A stretch of 48,044 bases of DNA from IMG/VR virus record IMGVR_UViG_3300027834_000010, positions 1-48,044 of that record, one strand, 5' to 3'. The DNA is from a virus. Positions 13,234-19,759 of the stretch are shown here, in pieces. Below the pieces are notes generated by a model that saw only the letters and a program-made list of their open reading frames with translations, was not told where the DNA came from and searched no databases. The position numbers and the translations under genes were made by a program. Position 1 is the first letter of the stretch, and the number at the start of each line of letters is the position of its first letter.

Positions 13234-14442
13234 ATGACAGACTCAACATCAATAGCAGAAAAAGAAATAAACCCTAAAGTTAAGCCAGCAAACCCTATGA
13301 TTAACGTTGATGGCTTTAAAGTTAGACAAAATTCAATAGTTTCAGTTTTTAGCGATGTTAAAAAAATCGACCCGTTAGTTAAAAAAGTTCGTGATGAGGC
13401 TTTGACGGTTCCAATTGATTTAACAACAAAAAAAGGCCGTGATCTTATTGCTTCAGAAGCGCATAAAGTATCTAAAATGAAAACTGGCGTTATAAGTAAA
13501 ATGATTGACCCCTCAATTGCAGAAGCAAAAGCGATAGTTTCTAGCGTTGGTAAAGGCAAAACTCACTTTAAAAACGAAATGGATTCTTTGCGTATCGAGG
13601 TAAGAAAACCATTAACTGATTGGGAGGCGGCTGAAGAAGTTAAGGAACAAGAACGAATTAAAGCTATTAACGAAAGAATAAGCGGTATTCATGCGATAGC
13701 TACTTTCGACCCAAACAACCCACCAGGTAAAGATGAAATTGCTTCATTAATGGAAGCTGTTGATTCAATAAATTGTGATGAAGGTTTTGATGAGTTTACT
13801 CAGGATGCACTTCAAGCAAAAAGCCGGGTAAAAGAAGTGTTAACTGAAAAACTTAACGCTATCATTCAGCAAGAGCTAAAAGAAAAAAATGAGGAAGAGC
13901 TTAGAGTTAAGGAGCTTGAGATTCAAAAACAGCACATTAAGCAGCAAGCGCAAGAGCGCGTTAATAAATTAGCAATGATACCTGTTGGTTTTTTTGGTAA
14001 GTCTTCAGAAGAAATAACAAAGAAGATTAGTTCATTGAACAACTATGAAGTTCCTCAAGAAGAGTTTGGCGATCTTTATGAAACTGCTAAAACCTCAGTT
14101 GAAAATGTTGTAATGCAATTGAATGGAATGCTTCAGCAGCAATTGCTTGTTGAGCAAGCGCAGCAGCAAAAAGAAGTTACCGAAGAAAAACCAGTTTCAG
14201 AAAAGTTAGCTGATCGCTTTGCCAACACTGAAGCTAGTGAGCCTATTGCCGAGCCTATTGCTGAAGTTATTCCTGAAGGTGGTAGAACGCATAGCCGAAC
14301 TGTAGTAACACCACTAACGCCACATCAACACATGGTTAAAGACGTTAACTTTTGGGCTGGCGAGTACGGTGTTGTTAATTCAGAATATAGCGACTTAATG
14401 AATATCGTGAACAAGTACAAGCAATTTTTTAAAGAATCGTAA
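13234..14442 (+). CDS. Coiled-coil protein of phage recombination operons
   Basis: The start is the ATG at 13234, two bases after the upstream stop and 7 bases after AAAGGCGA, giving 402 residues. The segment GRDLIASEAHKVSKMKTG through IEVRKPLTDWEAAEEV is a helical pattern found in DUF1351-like and related phage proteins beside annealing proteins. A long coiled coil follows (QQELKEKNEEELRVKELEIQ). The end contains a repeated PIAEPIAEVIPEG linker. Activity is unknown; partnership with the Rad52-like protein is inferred from position. Confidence 0.7.
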   Translation: MTDSTSIAEKEINPKVKPANPMINVDGFKVRQNSIVSVFSDVKKIDPLVKKVRDEALTVPIDLTTKKGRDLIASEAHKVSKMKTGVISKMIDPSIAEAKAIVSSVGKGKTHFKNEMDSLRIEVRKPLTDWEAAEEVKEQERIKAINERISGIHAIATFDPNNPPGKDEIASLMEAVDSINCDEGFDEFTQDALQAKSRVKEVLTEKLNAIIQQELKEKNEEELRVKELEIQKQHIKQQAQERVNKLAMIPVGFFGKSSEEITKKISSLNNYEVPQEEFGDLYETAKTSVENVVMQLNGMLQQQLLVEQAQQQKEVTEEKPVSEKLADRFANTEASEPIAEPIAEVIPEGGRTHSRTVVTPLTPHQHMVKDVNFWAGEYGVVNSEYSDLMNIVNKYKQFFKES

Positions 14443-14453
14443 ATAATACAATC

Positions 14454-14471
14454 GAACTATCCGGATAGTTC
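14454..14471. repeat. 18-bp perfect palindrome
   Basis: GAACTATCC joined directly to GGATAGTTC, a perfect palindrome with no loop, in the 80-base gap between the coiled-coil gene and the 14523 gene. A second short palindrome follows at 14488-14500. There is no T run, so a protein-binding site is more likely than a terminator. Confidence 0.7.
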
Positions 14472-14487
14472 AAAACTTAACTACAAC

Positions 14488-14500
14488 GGTGAATTTCACC
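14488..14500. repeat. 13-bp palindrome GGTGAATTTCACC
   Basis: GGTGAA and TTCACC flank one central T. It lies 16 bases after the 18-bp palindrome and 22 bases before a start codon. It could be an operator, or an RNA stem near the ribosome site. Confidence 0.55.
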
Positions 14501-14522
14501 ATAACAAAGAAGCGAGTAAATT

Positions 14523-14921
14523 ATGTCAGGACAAACTATACAACCAGGTAGCAATGTAACTAACGTTGATGATTTCGTCAGTGAATTAAACGCCGGTGTT
14601 CTAATTGATCAGTTAGGTATTTCATTAAGTGCTGCAGCATTAGCAACAATTGCTAACGGTCGCGGCGCAAAAGGTAAGGTAAGTTTAGAACTTACCTTTG
14701 GTCAAATTGGCGATAATGATCAAGTATTAGTTTCAACAAAACTAAGTAGCGTAATGCCATCTAAGAAGGGTAAAAAATCAGAAGAGAATACAACTGAAAC
14801 GCCTTTCTTCGTCGGTAAAGGTGGCCAGCTTACCATTGATGCGCCAAAAGAAAGCTTAACGGGCCAGTTCAGTCTTCAGCAAGAAAACGAGCTACCAAGT
14901 AAAGTCCGTCACATTAAATAA
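14523..14921 (+). CDS. Hypothetical early protein paired with DUF2303
   Basis: This 132-residue protein begins MSGQTIQPGSNVTNVDDFVS. The middle has a Gly-rich turn and beta strands (KGKVSLELTFGQIGDND), and there is a Lys-rich stretch (KKGKKSEE). Proteins of this form often precede DUF2303 genes in temperate phages and defective prophages, but no activity is known to me. It is transcribed with the recombination block. Confidence 0.68.
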   Translation: MSGQTIQPGSNVTNVDDFVSELNAGVLIDQLGISLSAAALATIANGRGAKGKVSLELTFGQIGDNDQVLVSTKLSSVMPSKKGKKSEENTTETPFFVGKGGQLTIDAPKESLTGQFSLQQENELPSKVRHIK

Positions 14922-14986
14922 TTAACACCAAAAAAACCGCCTGGGTTCGCACAGGTAAAACAACCCTTAAAAATATCGAGTAAAAA

Positions 14987-15823
14987 ATGACAATTTCAAA
15001 AGAAGCAATCGAACATTTAGAGCAAACTGAATTATTAAACCAACTTAACGTTCAGCTTAATGGTGTAAATGCTAAATCTCCATTGGTTGCGGTTCCTTGT
15101 GCTATCAATATTGAAGACTTAGAGTCAAAGATGCCAAACAGAAGTTCATACCGTATGAACTTTAAAACAAAGTCTATTGATGATTTTGCTGTTTATGCTG
15201 CAGAGTACGATAAAGAAGGTGCAAAGTGTTTTATCGATTCAGATGATATGAGCTCAAGAATTATCTTTGATTTAGGTACTGAAGATTTACCTGAGCATCA
15301 ACGCCATACTGCAAAGCTTACCATTGATAAAAGTGCTGCATTCAGACAGTTATTGCAAATGAATGGTGAGCGTCTAAGTCAAAAAGCTGCAGCTAATTTT
15401 ATTGAAGACTGGGCTGATTTTATCGTTGTTACGACTAAAGGTACTGATGATGAAGTTGGTGTTTCAATGACTATTGCCCAAGCTTCAAATGCAATTACGC
15501 GAATGACCATTGAATCAGCGAGAAGTATCACAAGTGAAATTGATGATTACAGCGCTAATATGTCAGCTACGGAATTGGTTGAAGTTAAAGGTAAAGCAAA
15601 AATGCCGGGTAATATCGCCTTTACTTGTAAGCCCTATAATGGCTTAGAAGATAGACAATTTAACGTTCTCCTTTCTGTTTTAACTGGTGGTAGTGAGCCG
15701 CAGATATCACTTCGTATTGTTAAACTAGAAAAGCATGAAGAAGACATTGTTGAAGAGTTCAAAGATATTTTAGTTGAAAAGTTCGACAAAATGAAATTAA
15801 AGGCTTTTATTGGCTCTTGCTAG
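14987..15823 (+). CDS. DUF2303 family protein (YfdQ-like)
   Basis: This 278-residue protein fits DUF2303. An N-terminal VAVPCAINIEDLESKMPNRS precedes RMNFKTKSIDDFAVYA, then CFIDSDDMSSRIIFDLG, and LSQKAAANFIEDWADF lies mid-protein. These patterns are typical of this family, which is found in phages and the E. coli CPS-53 prophage (YfdQ). The function is not established. A terminator follows at 15845, so this gene probably ends the first rightward operon. Confidence 0.85.
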   Translation: MTISKEAIEHLEQTELLNQLNVQLNGVNAKSPLVAVPCAINIEDLESKMPNRSSYRMNFKTKSIDDFAVYAAEYDKEGAKCFIDSDDMSSRIIFDLGTEDLPEHQRHTAKLTIDKSAAFRQLLQMNGERLSQKAAANFIEDWADFIVVTTKGTDDEVGVSMTIAQASNAITRMTIESARSITSEIDDYSANMSATELVEVKGKAKMPGNIAFTCKPYNGLEDRQFNVLLSVLTGGSEPQISLRIVKLEKHEEDIVEEFKDILVEKFDKMKLKAFIGSC

Positions 15824-15844
15824 TACTTAGCCATTAAACCAAAT

Positions 15845-15868
15845 AAAGCCGCTTAATTGCGGCTTTTT
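15845..15868 (+). terminator. Rho-independent terminator
   Basis: AAAGCCGC (15845-15852), loop TTAATT, GCGGCTTT (15859-15866), then further T. It separates the recombination operon from the 15904 gene and would reduce early readthrough. Confidence 0.85.
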
Positions 15869-15903
15869 GGGTGACAGAATCCAATAATTAAAAGGCAGCA
15901 ACA

Positions 15904-16257
15904 ATGAAACCATTAGAATTCAACAAAGAGTTAATAAGCCAACGACAAGGTAACGGTCCAAGCGTTGTATTTAGAAAGCTTGCCGATACTGGTAATGAAC
16001 CTAGATATCAGGGATCAATAAATACCAATGGCGCCGCATTGATGAAAAAGTTATCGCCATCATGCTTAACTATGCAAATTGTATTTAGTGATCAGCATTC
16101 ATTTATAGGCTTTAAGCCTTTAAATGATGATAATGGCGTTAAGTGGGTTTTCGGTGCAACTCAGCTATTTAAAAAGCTAAAGCTAGTCGTTGGTAAGAAG
16201 TACGCTTTAAAAGTTAACGGCGATATCATGGTTATTGACTCTAACGAATACAAGTGA
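15904..16257 (+). CDS. Hypothetical protein
   Basis: This 117-residue soluble protein has a beta-rich middle (SCLTMQIVFSDQHSFIGFKP). No family was recognised. AAAAGGCAG is the ribosome site. It stands alone between a terminator and the operator-controlled methyltransferase promoter. Confidence 0.68.
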   Translation: MKPLEFNKELISQRQGNGPSVVFRKLADTGNEPRYQGSINTNGAALMKKLSPSCLTMQIVFSDQHSFIGFKPLNDDNGVKWVFGATQLFKKLKLVVGKKYALKVNGDIMVIDSNEYK

Positions 16258-16263
16258 ATATAA

Positions 16264-16298
16264 AGTAAACTATTACTTTACAATGGTAATAGTTTACT
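16264..16298. promoter_or_regulatory. Operator palindrome over a promoter
   Basis: AGTAAACTATTAC (16264-16276) and GTAATAGTTTACT (16286-16298) are perfect 13-base inverted arms around a 9-base centre. The arms flank or overlap the -35 and spacer of the promoter at 16277-16306, so a bound dimer would block it. Half-sites match the AGTAAAC elements of the main divergent region. Confidence 0.8.
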
Positions 16299-16306
16299 CC
16301 TATAAT
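16277..16306 (+). promoter_or_regulatory. Promoter for the methyltransferase operon
   Basis: TTTACA (16277-16282), 18 bases, TATAAT (16301-16306). The perfect -10 is followed 32 bases later by the 16339 start with TAGGAG ribosome site. The -35 is inside the palindrome centre, which predicts repression. Confidence 0.75.
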
Positions 16307-16338
16307 TAGTATGAAAATAAATTATAGGAGATCAGTAA

Positions 16339-16602
16339 ATGATTAAACTAAAAGTAAACCTTCCTAAGAAAGCTCAAGATAAAATCAAGCAGTTCGAATT
16401 AGTCCGACTCGAAAGAACTAAATTTCTACAAGAAAAATATCCTGATTCAGAAGCTAGTTTCAATCATGCTGTAATGATTGATCCTATTATCATTCAGATA
16501 AACGGTTACATCTTAAAGGTTCGCGAGTTCGCCGTTCCTGAATCAATTGAGCTTGTAAACGAAGTTGATAAGGTTGTAAAAATCAACGAAGCAACAATTT
16601 AA
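16339..16602 (+). CDS. Hypothetical small protein ahead of the methyltransferase
   Basis: This 87-residue charged protein begins MIKLKVNLPKKAQDKIKQFE. It is the first gene behind the operator-promoter at 16264-16306, 15 bases ahead of the C5 methyltransferase. No family was recognised. It could be a methyltransferase partner or a regulator; only position supports this. Confidence 0.68.
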   Translation: MIKLKVNLPKKAQDKIKQFELVRLERTKFLQEKYPDSEASFNHAVMIDPIIIQINGYILKVREFAVPESIELVNEVDKVVKINEATI

Positions 16603-16617
16603 AGCAATGAGGTAAGT

Positions 16618-17616
16618 ATGAATGTATTAAGTTTATTTAATGGAATGAGTTTTTGCTCAATGGCTTTAGAGTCGTTAGGCGTTAACGTCGATAAAATGTA
16701 TTCAAGTGAGATTGATAAATATGCTAACCAGGCAACGCAAGCGTTGTTTCCTGATACGATCCAGTTAGGCGATGTTACTGACTGGCGCGAATGGGATATT
16801 GACTGGGCTAGTATTGATTTAGTTACCGGTGGGTTTCCTTGTCAAGCATGGTCAATGGCTGGAAAGCAGTTAGGAGACAAAGACGAACGCGGCATGTTGT
16901 TCTGGACGATGCTGGATATCATGAAACACGTTAAATATCGCAACACTGGAGCTAATTTCTTAATTGAAAACGTGAAGATGAAAAAGGAGTTCGAGCAGTA
17001 CATTACAACTCATACCGAAAACGCTTTAGGTCATGTGCATAAGATTTTAATCAATAGCGCCTTGGTGTCGGCTCAGAATCGTAATAGATATTATTGGACT
17101 AGTTTTGAGGTTGAGCAGCCAATAGATAAAGGTTTAGTGCTTGCTGACATTATTGAGAGAGACGTTGATAGTAAATACTATTTATCAGAAAAACTACTTA
17201 ATGGCTTTTGGGCTAAGAAAGAAAGAAGAAAGGAAATGAATAGTGGTTTCGATAACTTGAATGTTTGCGAAATTGATAAAAAGTCTAACTGCTTAACTGC
17301 CAGGTATTTTAAAACCTCAATGTCAGATCCGTACATTTTACAAAGACCTCGAGGCAATAACTCTGGAGGGGTTAGGGCAGAGAATAGCAAAACCCCGACA
17401 GTTAGTTCTTGCAGTTGGGAGCATAATAACTTTGCGGTTCTTGCTGGTGAAATACGAAAGCTAACACCACGAGAATGCTTCAGGCTTCAAACAGTGACAG
17501 AGCATCATATTGATACATTATTAAGCGCAGGCATTAGTAACACTCAACTTTACAAGATGTGCGGTAACGGCTGGACGATGTTAGTTATTAAACACATATT
17601 AAAAGGGTTAATTTAA
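16618..17616 (+). CDS. dcm: C5-cytosine DNA methyltransferase
   Basis: This 332-residue protein has the ordered C5-methyltransferase motifs. Motif I is LSLFNGMSFCSMAL. GGFPCQAWS holds the catalytic Cys75 (motif IV) and ENVKMKKE is motif VI. SAQNRNRYYW is motif VIII, GEIRKLTPRECFRLQ is motif IX and GNGWTMLVI is motif X. SEIDKYA and ENVKMKKE recall phage enzymes of the DNMT3-like/phi3T type. It would methylate phage DNA to evade restriction or mark it for packaging. No cognate restriction gene is nearby. Expression appears controlled by the palindromic operator upstream. The target sequence cannot be read from the protein. Confidence 0.94.
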   Translation: MNVLSLFNGMSFCSMALESLGVNVDKMYSSEIDKYANQATQALFPDTIQLGDVTDWREWDIDWASIDLVTGGFPCQAWSMAGKQLGDKDERGMLFWTMLDIMKHVKYRNTGANFLIENVKMKKEFEQYITTHTENALGHVHKILINSALVSAQNRNRYYWTSFEVEQPIDKGLVLADIIERDVDSKYYLSEKLLNGFWAKKERRKEMNSGFDNLNVCEIDKKSNCLTARYFKTSMSDPYILQRPRGNNSGGVRAENSKTPTVSSCSWEHNNFAVLAGEIRKLTPRECFRLQTVTEHHIDTLLSAGISNTQLYKMCGNGWTMLVIKHILKGLI

Positions 17617-17639
17617 TCACAAGTAAAAACAGGTGATCT

Positions 17640-17819
17640 ATGAGAATAGTTAAAACAAGTAAACAAGCGCTTTGCTACAAATGCGCTAATGACGTTCTTA
17701 GAAATGAAACTTGCTATAAATCAGGCCTTGGCTACATGCATTTGTTTTGCGGTAAAAAAGGCCAACAAATAATTAAGGAAATTAACAGTGAAAAAAAAGA
17801 TGAACCAAGCGCAATTTAA
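17640..17819 (+). CDS. Small Cys-rich protein (59 aa)
   Basis: ATG at 17640 follows AGGTGATCT, and the frame runs 59 residues to TAA at 17817. Cysteines at CYKCAN, ETCYKS and LFCGKK could bind zinc. The C-terminus overlaps the next gene's start by 32 bases in another frame. Family unknown; composition and ribosome site support a real gene. Confidence 0.6.
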   Translation: MRIVKTSKQALCYKCANDVLRNETCYKSGLGYMHLFCGKKGQQIIKEINSEKKDEPSAI

Positions 17820-18039
17820 AGCTATTGCTGAAAGCAAATACATCAAGCTAAAGCCTGAACGCTTCGAAGCTGTTAAGGATGTTATTTTTAACGGTGAAAG
17901 TACTATGGCCGCAGAAAAAAAGCATAACCTTGGTGCTGGTGTTGTTTGGCGTGATGTAAAGCGAATTAATCAGTTGTATGAAGATTGCCTTAATTTCACT
18001 AAAAGAATTCCTTGCGTTGATGTTCCTTCAGCTAAATAA
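17788..18039 (+). CDS. TrfB/KorA-like DNA-binding protein
   Basis: This 83-residue protein starts at GTG 17788 with AAGGA 8 bases upstream. The pattern MNQAQFKAIAESKYI, then RFEAVKDVIFNGESTMAAEKK, then GAGVVWRDVKRINQLYE follows the TrfB-type helix-turn-helix of KorA (IncP plasmid repressor). It likely regulates transcription of this or a neighbouring region. KorA relatives belong to plasmid maintenance circuits, which is suggestive together with the resolvase-type recombinase. Confidence 0.7.
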   Translation: MKKKMNQAQFKAIAESKYIKLKPERFEAVKDVIFNGESTMAAEKKHNLGAGVVWRDVKRINQLYEDCLNFTKRIPCVDVPSAK

Positions 18040-18061
18040 ACAAACTAAGAGAGAATGAATA

Positions 18062-18283
18062 ATGAGTGACGATAAAAAGATTGTTAAATTAGAAGCTACA
18101 TGGAGTATAAGTCTTGATTGTGAATGCCCTAAATGCGGTGAAGATATTGATTTGATGGATGATGATAATTTTTGGGAAAATAATAATATCCAAGCTTGCG
18201 AATGGGGCACTAAGAAAAGTAGTGATGTAGATGCTTACTGTGAAAAGTGCGAGCATGAATTTAAAGTTGATTTAGCTTATTAA
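18062..18283 (+). CDS. Zinc-ribbon protein
   Basis: This 73-residue acidic protein has CECPKCG near the N-terminus and CEKCEHEF near the C-terminus, a classic two-knuckle ribbon. RBS GAGAGAATGAATA precedes it. It is one of several small Cys-rich products in this early cluster; the target is unknown. Confidence 0.72.
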   Translation: MSDDKKIVKLEATWSISLDCECPKCGEDIDLMDDDNFWENNNIQACEWGTKKSSDVDAYCEKCEHEFKVDLAY

Positions 18284-18316
18284 TTAACACAACTATAACA
18301 ACAGAGAGGGTATAAA

Positions 18317-18493
18317 ATGAGACAACCAGATGATCGATCGTGGGAAGAAGATCACATATACCACTTAAACCTAGAAATAGAATTATTAAAATCTGCATTG
18401 CTTGAAATTCAAAAGCTACCATCATCAAGAATGGATGAAGGAAGTACCATAGCATTCAGAACATTAAAGCAACTTAAGCAACCCCAACAATAA
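18317..18493 (+). CDS. Small helical protein (58 aa)
   Basis: ATG at 18317 follows GAGAGGG, and the frame ends at TAA 18491-18493. The product is mostly one helix (LNLEIELLKSALLEIQKL) and has no cysteine. It is packed between two other small genes with regular spacing. No family known. Confidence 0.6.
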   Translation: MRQPDDRSWEEDHIYHLNLEIELLKSALLEIQKLPSSRMDEGSTIAFRTLKQLKQPQQ

Positions 18494-18509
18494 GCTATAA
18501 GGAAAGATT

Positions 18510-18674
18510 ATGAGCAAGAAGAAAATAAAAAACATAATTTACGTTTGCAAAGTTAACGGAATGGTCGCGCCTAATGGTGTTTGCGGTGCTGTGAGTGTTT
18601 ACCGTGATGATAAAGGCCGCAGGTGTACAGCTCATGGGAACACTAAATGTAAGCACAAAGAAGCCATTAAATAA
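18510..18674 (+). CDS. Small Cys-rich protein (54 aa)
   Basis: ATG at 18510 follows AAGGAAAG, and the frame ends at TAA 18672. The protein has cysteines in VYVCKVN-like, GVCGAV, RRCTAHG and TKCKHK contexts (C13, C25, C39, C47) plus histidines, suggesting a compact metal-binding fold. Family unknown. Confidence 0.6.
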   Translation: MSKKKIKNIIYVCKVNGMVAPNGVCGAVSVYRDDKGRRCTAHGNTKCKHKEAIK

Positions 18675-18682
18675 CCCCACAC

Positions 18683-18702
18683 TGCGTTACTTAGGTAGCG
18701 CA
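18683..18702 (+). other. Intergenic stem-loop
   Basis: TGCGTTAC, loop TTAG, GTAGCGCA gives an 8-bp stem with one G-U pair and no T run. It lies 17 bases ahead of the 18719 start, so it may be an RNA processing or translation-control hairpin. Confidence 0.5.
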
Positions 18703-18718
18703 TAACAACGAGGTAACC

Positions 18719-18844
18719 ATGTCAAAGCATCCTACAACAGAATTCATAGCTTATTACATAATTCCTATGGTGGTTATCTCAGTAATGATCAGCATTAGCA
18801 TTATGTGTAACTTTTATAAGTACCATGGCTTATTGATAAATTGA
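18719..18844 (+). CDS. Small membrane peptide (41 aa)
   Basis: ATG at 18719 follows GAGGTAACC. One membrane segment (YYIIPMVVISVMISISIM) is followed by a short charged tail. It is probably an inner-membrane peptide; a role in host membrane control or superinfection exclusion is only a guess. Confidence 0.6.
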   Translation: MSKHPTTEFIAYYIIPMVVISVMISISIMCNFYKYHGLLIN

Positions 18845-18904
18845 TTGTTTGTTGATATAAACAAGGTCGGATTATTTTATTCTTACTTTGATGGAGTGAC
18901 GTAA

Positions 18905-19253
18905 ATGAAAATGAGTAAAAAAAATTCTAGTGTTTATTGTTGGTGCGAGCTTATCGTTATCAACAGCTATTGCTAGCGAGTTCGAAAATAAAGGTATCAA
19001 TGTAACGTTTGTTGAGCCGGTAAACCCTATGCAGTTAAATGCACAGCCTGAATCAGTTGCTACAGTACACAAAGCGTTAGAAGCGTTTAGTTCAAACCTT
19101 ATCATCAATGAAATTTTAACGCTTGATTACGGCGCAGAAAACCCCAGGCAAGTTAATAGCAATAAATTAACTTATCGTGAATCAAATGTTTTTACCGCTA
19201 ACTTTGCCAAAGTGCAAAATCAAAATTTCGAACGAATATTATCAGCTTCTTAA
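18905..19253 (+). pseudogene. Secreted small protein, out of frame at an A8 tract
   Basis: ATG at 18905, with GGAGTG upstream, begins MKMSKKNSSV and stops after 23 codons. Removing one A from the run of eight at 18917-18924 continues the frame as MKMSKKILVFIVGASLSLSTAIA and then 85 further residues to 19253. That would be a textbook signal peptide with cleavage near AIA-S. As given, only an internal GTG at 18930 could begin the main frame, which would lose the basic N-region. So the gene is either broken, misread in a homopolymer, or switched on by slippage. The mature part has no recognised family. The terminator at 19282 follows it. Confidence 0.65.
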
Positions 19254-19281
19254 TATAAAATTGATTTTCACAGAAAACCAG

Positions 19282-19315
19282 AAAAGCCGCTACTGTCACA
19301 AGTATCGGCTTTTTT
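19282..19315 (+). terminator. Rho-independent terminator
   Basis: AAAAGCCG (19282-19289) pairs with CGGCTTTT (19306-19313), with an inner TACT/AGTA pairing, followed by more T. It ends the early small-gene operon. Confidence 0.85.
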
Positions 19316-19360
19316 GCTATGATGTAATTACAAAATAAACTTAACTAAAGGGGTAGGATT

Positions 19361-19759
19361 TTGGAATTTAACATATTTAACGTGCTTAGTAATCCACTAA
19401 ACAACGAATCAATAAAAATACCTGTTGCCGATGGCACTTATGAAACGGGCCTAATATCTGAAAGATTTAGGAATGGTATTTTTGTCATTGTATTTTTTGA
19501 TGTTGACGGGAATATCGTTACTCCTACGGGTGGTTACATAGAGCCAAGAATGGCAACGTTCATTGTTCCTGGCACAACTCAAGGTCAATGGCTAGAGCCT
19601 TCAGGCGGTGATGAAAGAATACTAGCGATCAATGTTAAAGCTGGTGATGCAACCTATACGCCTTCATTGTTTCATGGCCCGACTGTCAAAGGTAAGATGA
19701 AGCTAGTTGGGATTGAAGGCGCTGATCATTGCAAAGCATTTTTTTGGAGAACTGTATAA
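19361..19759 (+). CDS. Hypothetical protein, possibly virion-associated
   Basis: This 132-residue protein starts at TTG 19361 with GGGGTAGGA just upstream. It is beta-rich (GTYETGLISERFRNGIFVIVFF), ends ...FFWRTV, and has no charged low-complexity parts. Its TAA overlaps the ATG of the 483-residue gene (TAATG). The composition resembles small virion or fibre-attached proteins, but no family was recognised. It follows a terminator, so it must have its own promoter or depend on readthrough. Confidence 0.62.
   Translation: MEFNIFNVLSNPLNNESIKIPVADGTYETGLISERFRNGIFVIVFFDVDGNIVTPTGGYIEPRMATFIVPGTTQGQWLEPSGGDERILAINVKAGDATYTPSLFHGPTVKGKMKLVGIEGADHCKAFFWRTV

Noticed and set aside
18846-18866. Stem TTGTTT...AAACAA ahead of the frameshifted gene as a terminator or promoter
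   Set aside because: Stem is short and A/T-rich, no T run, and -10/-35 fits are poor.
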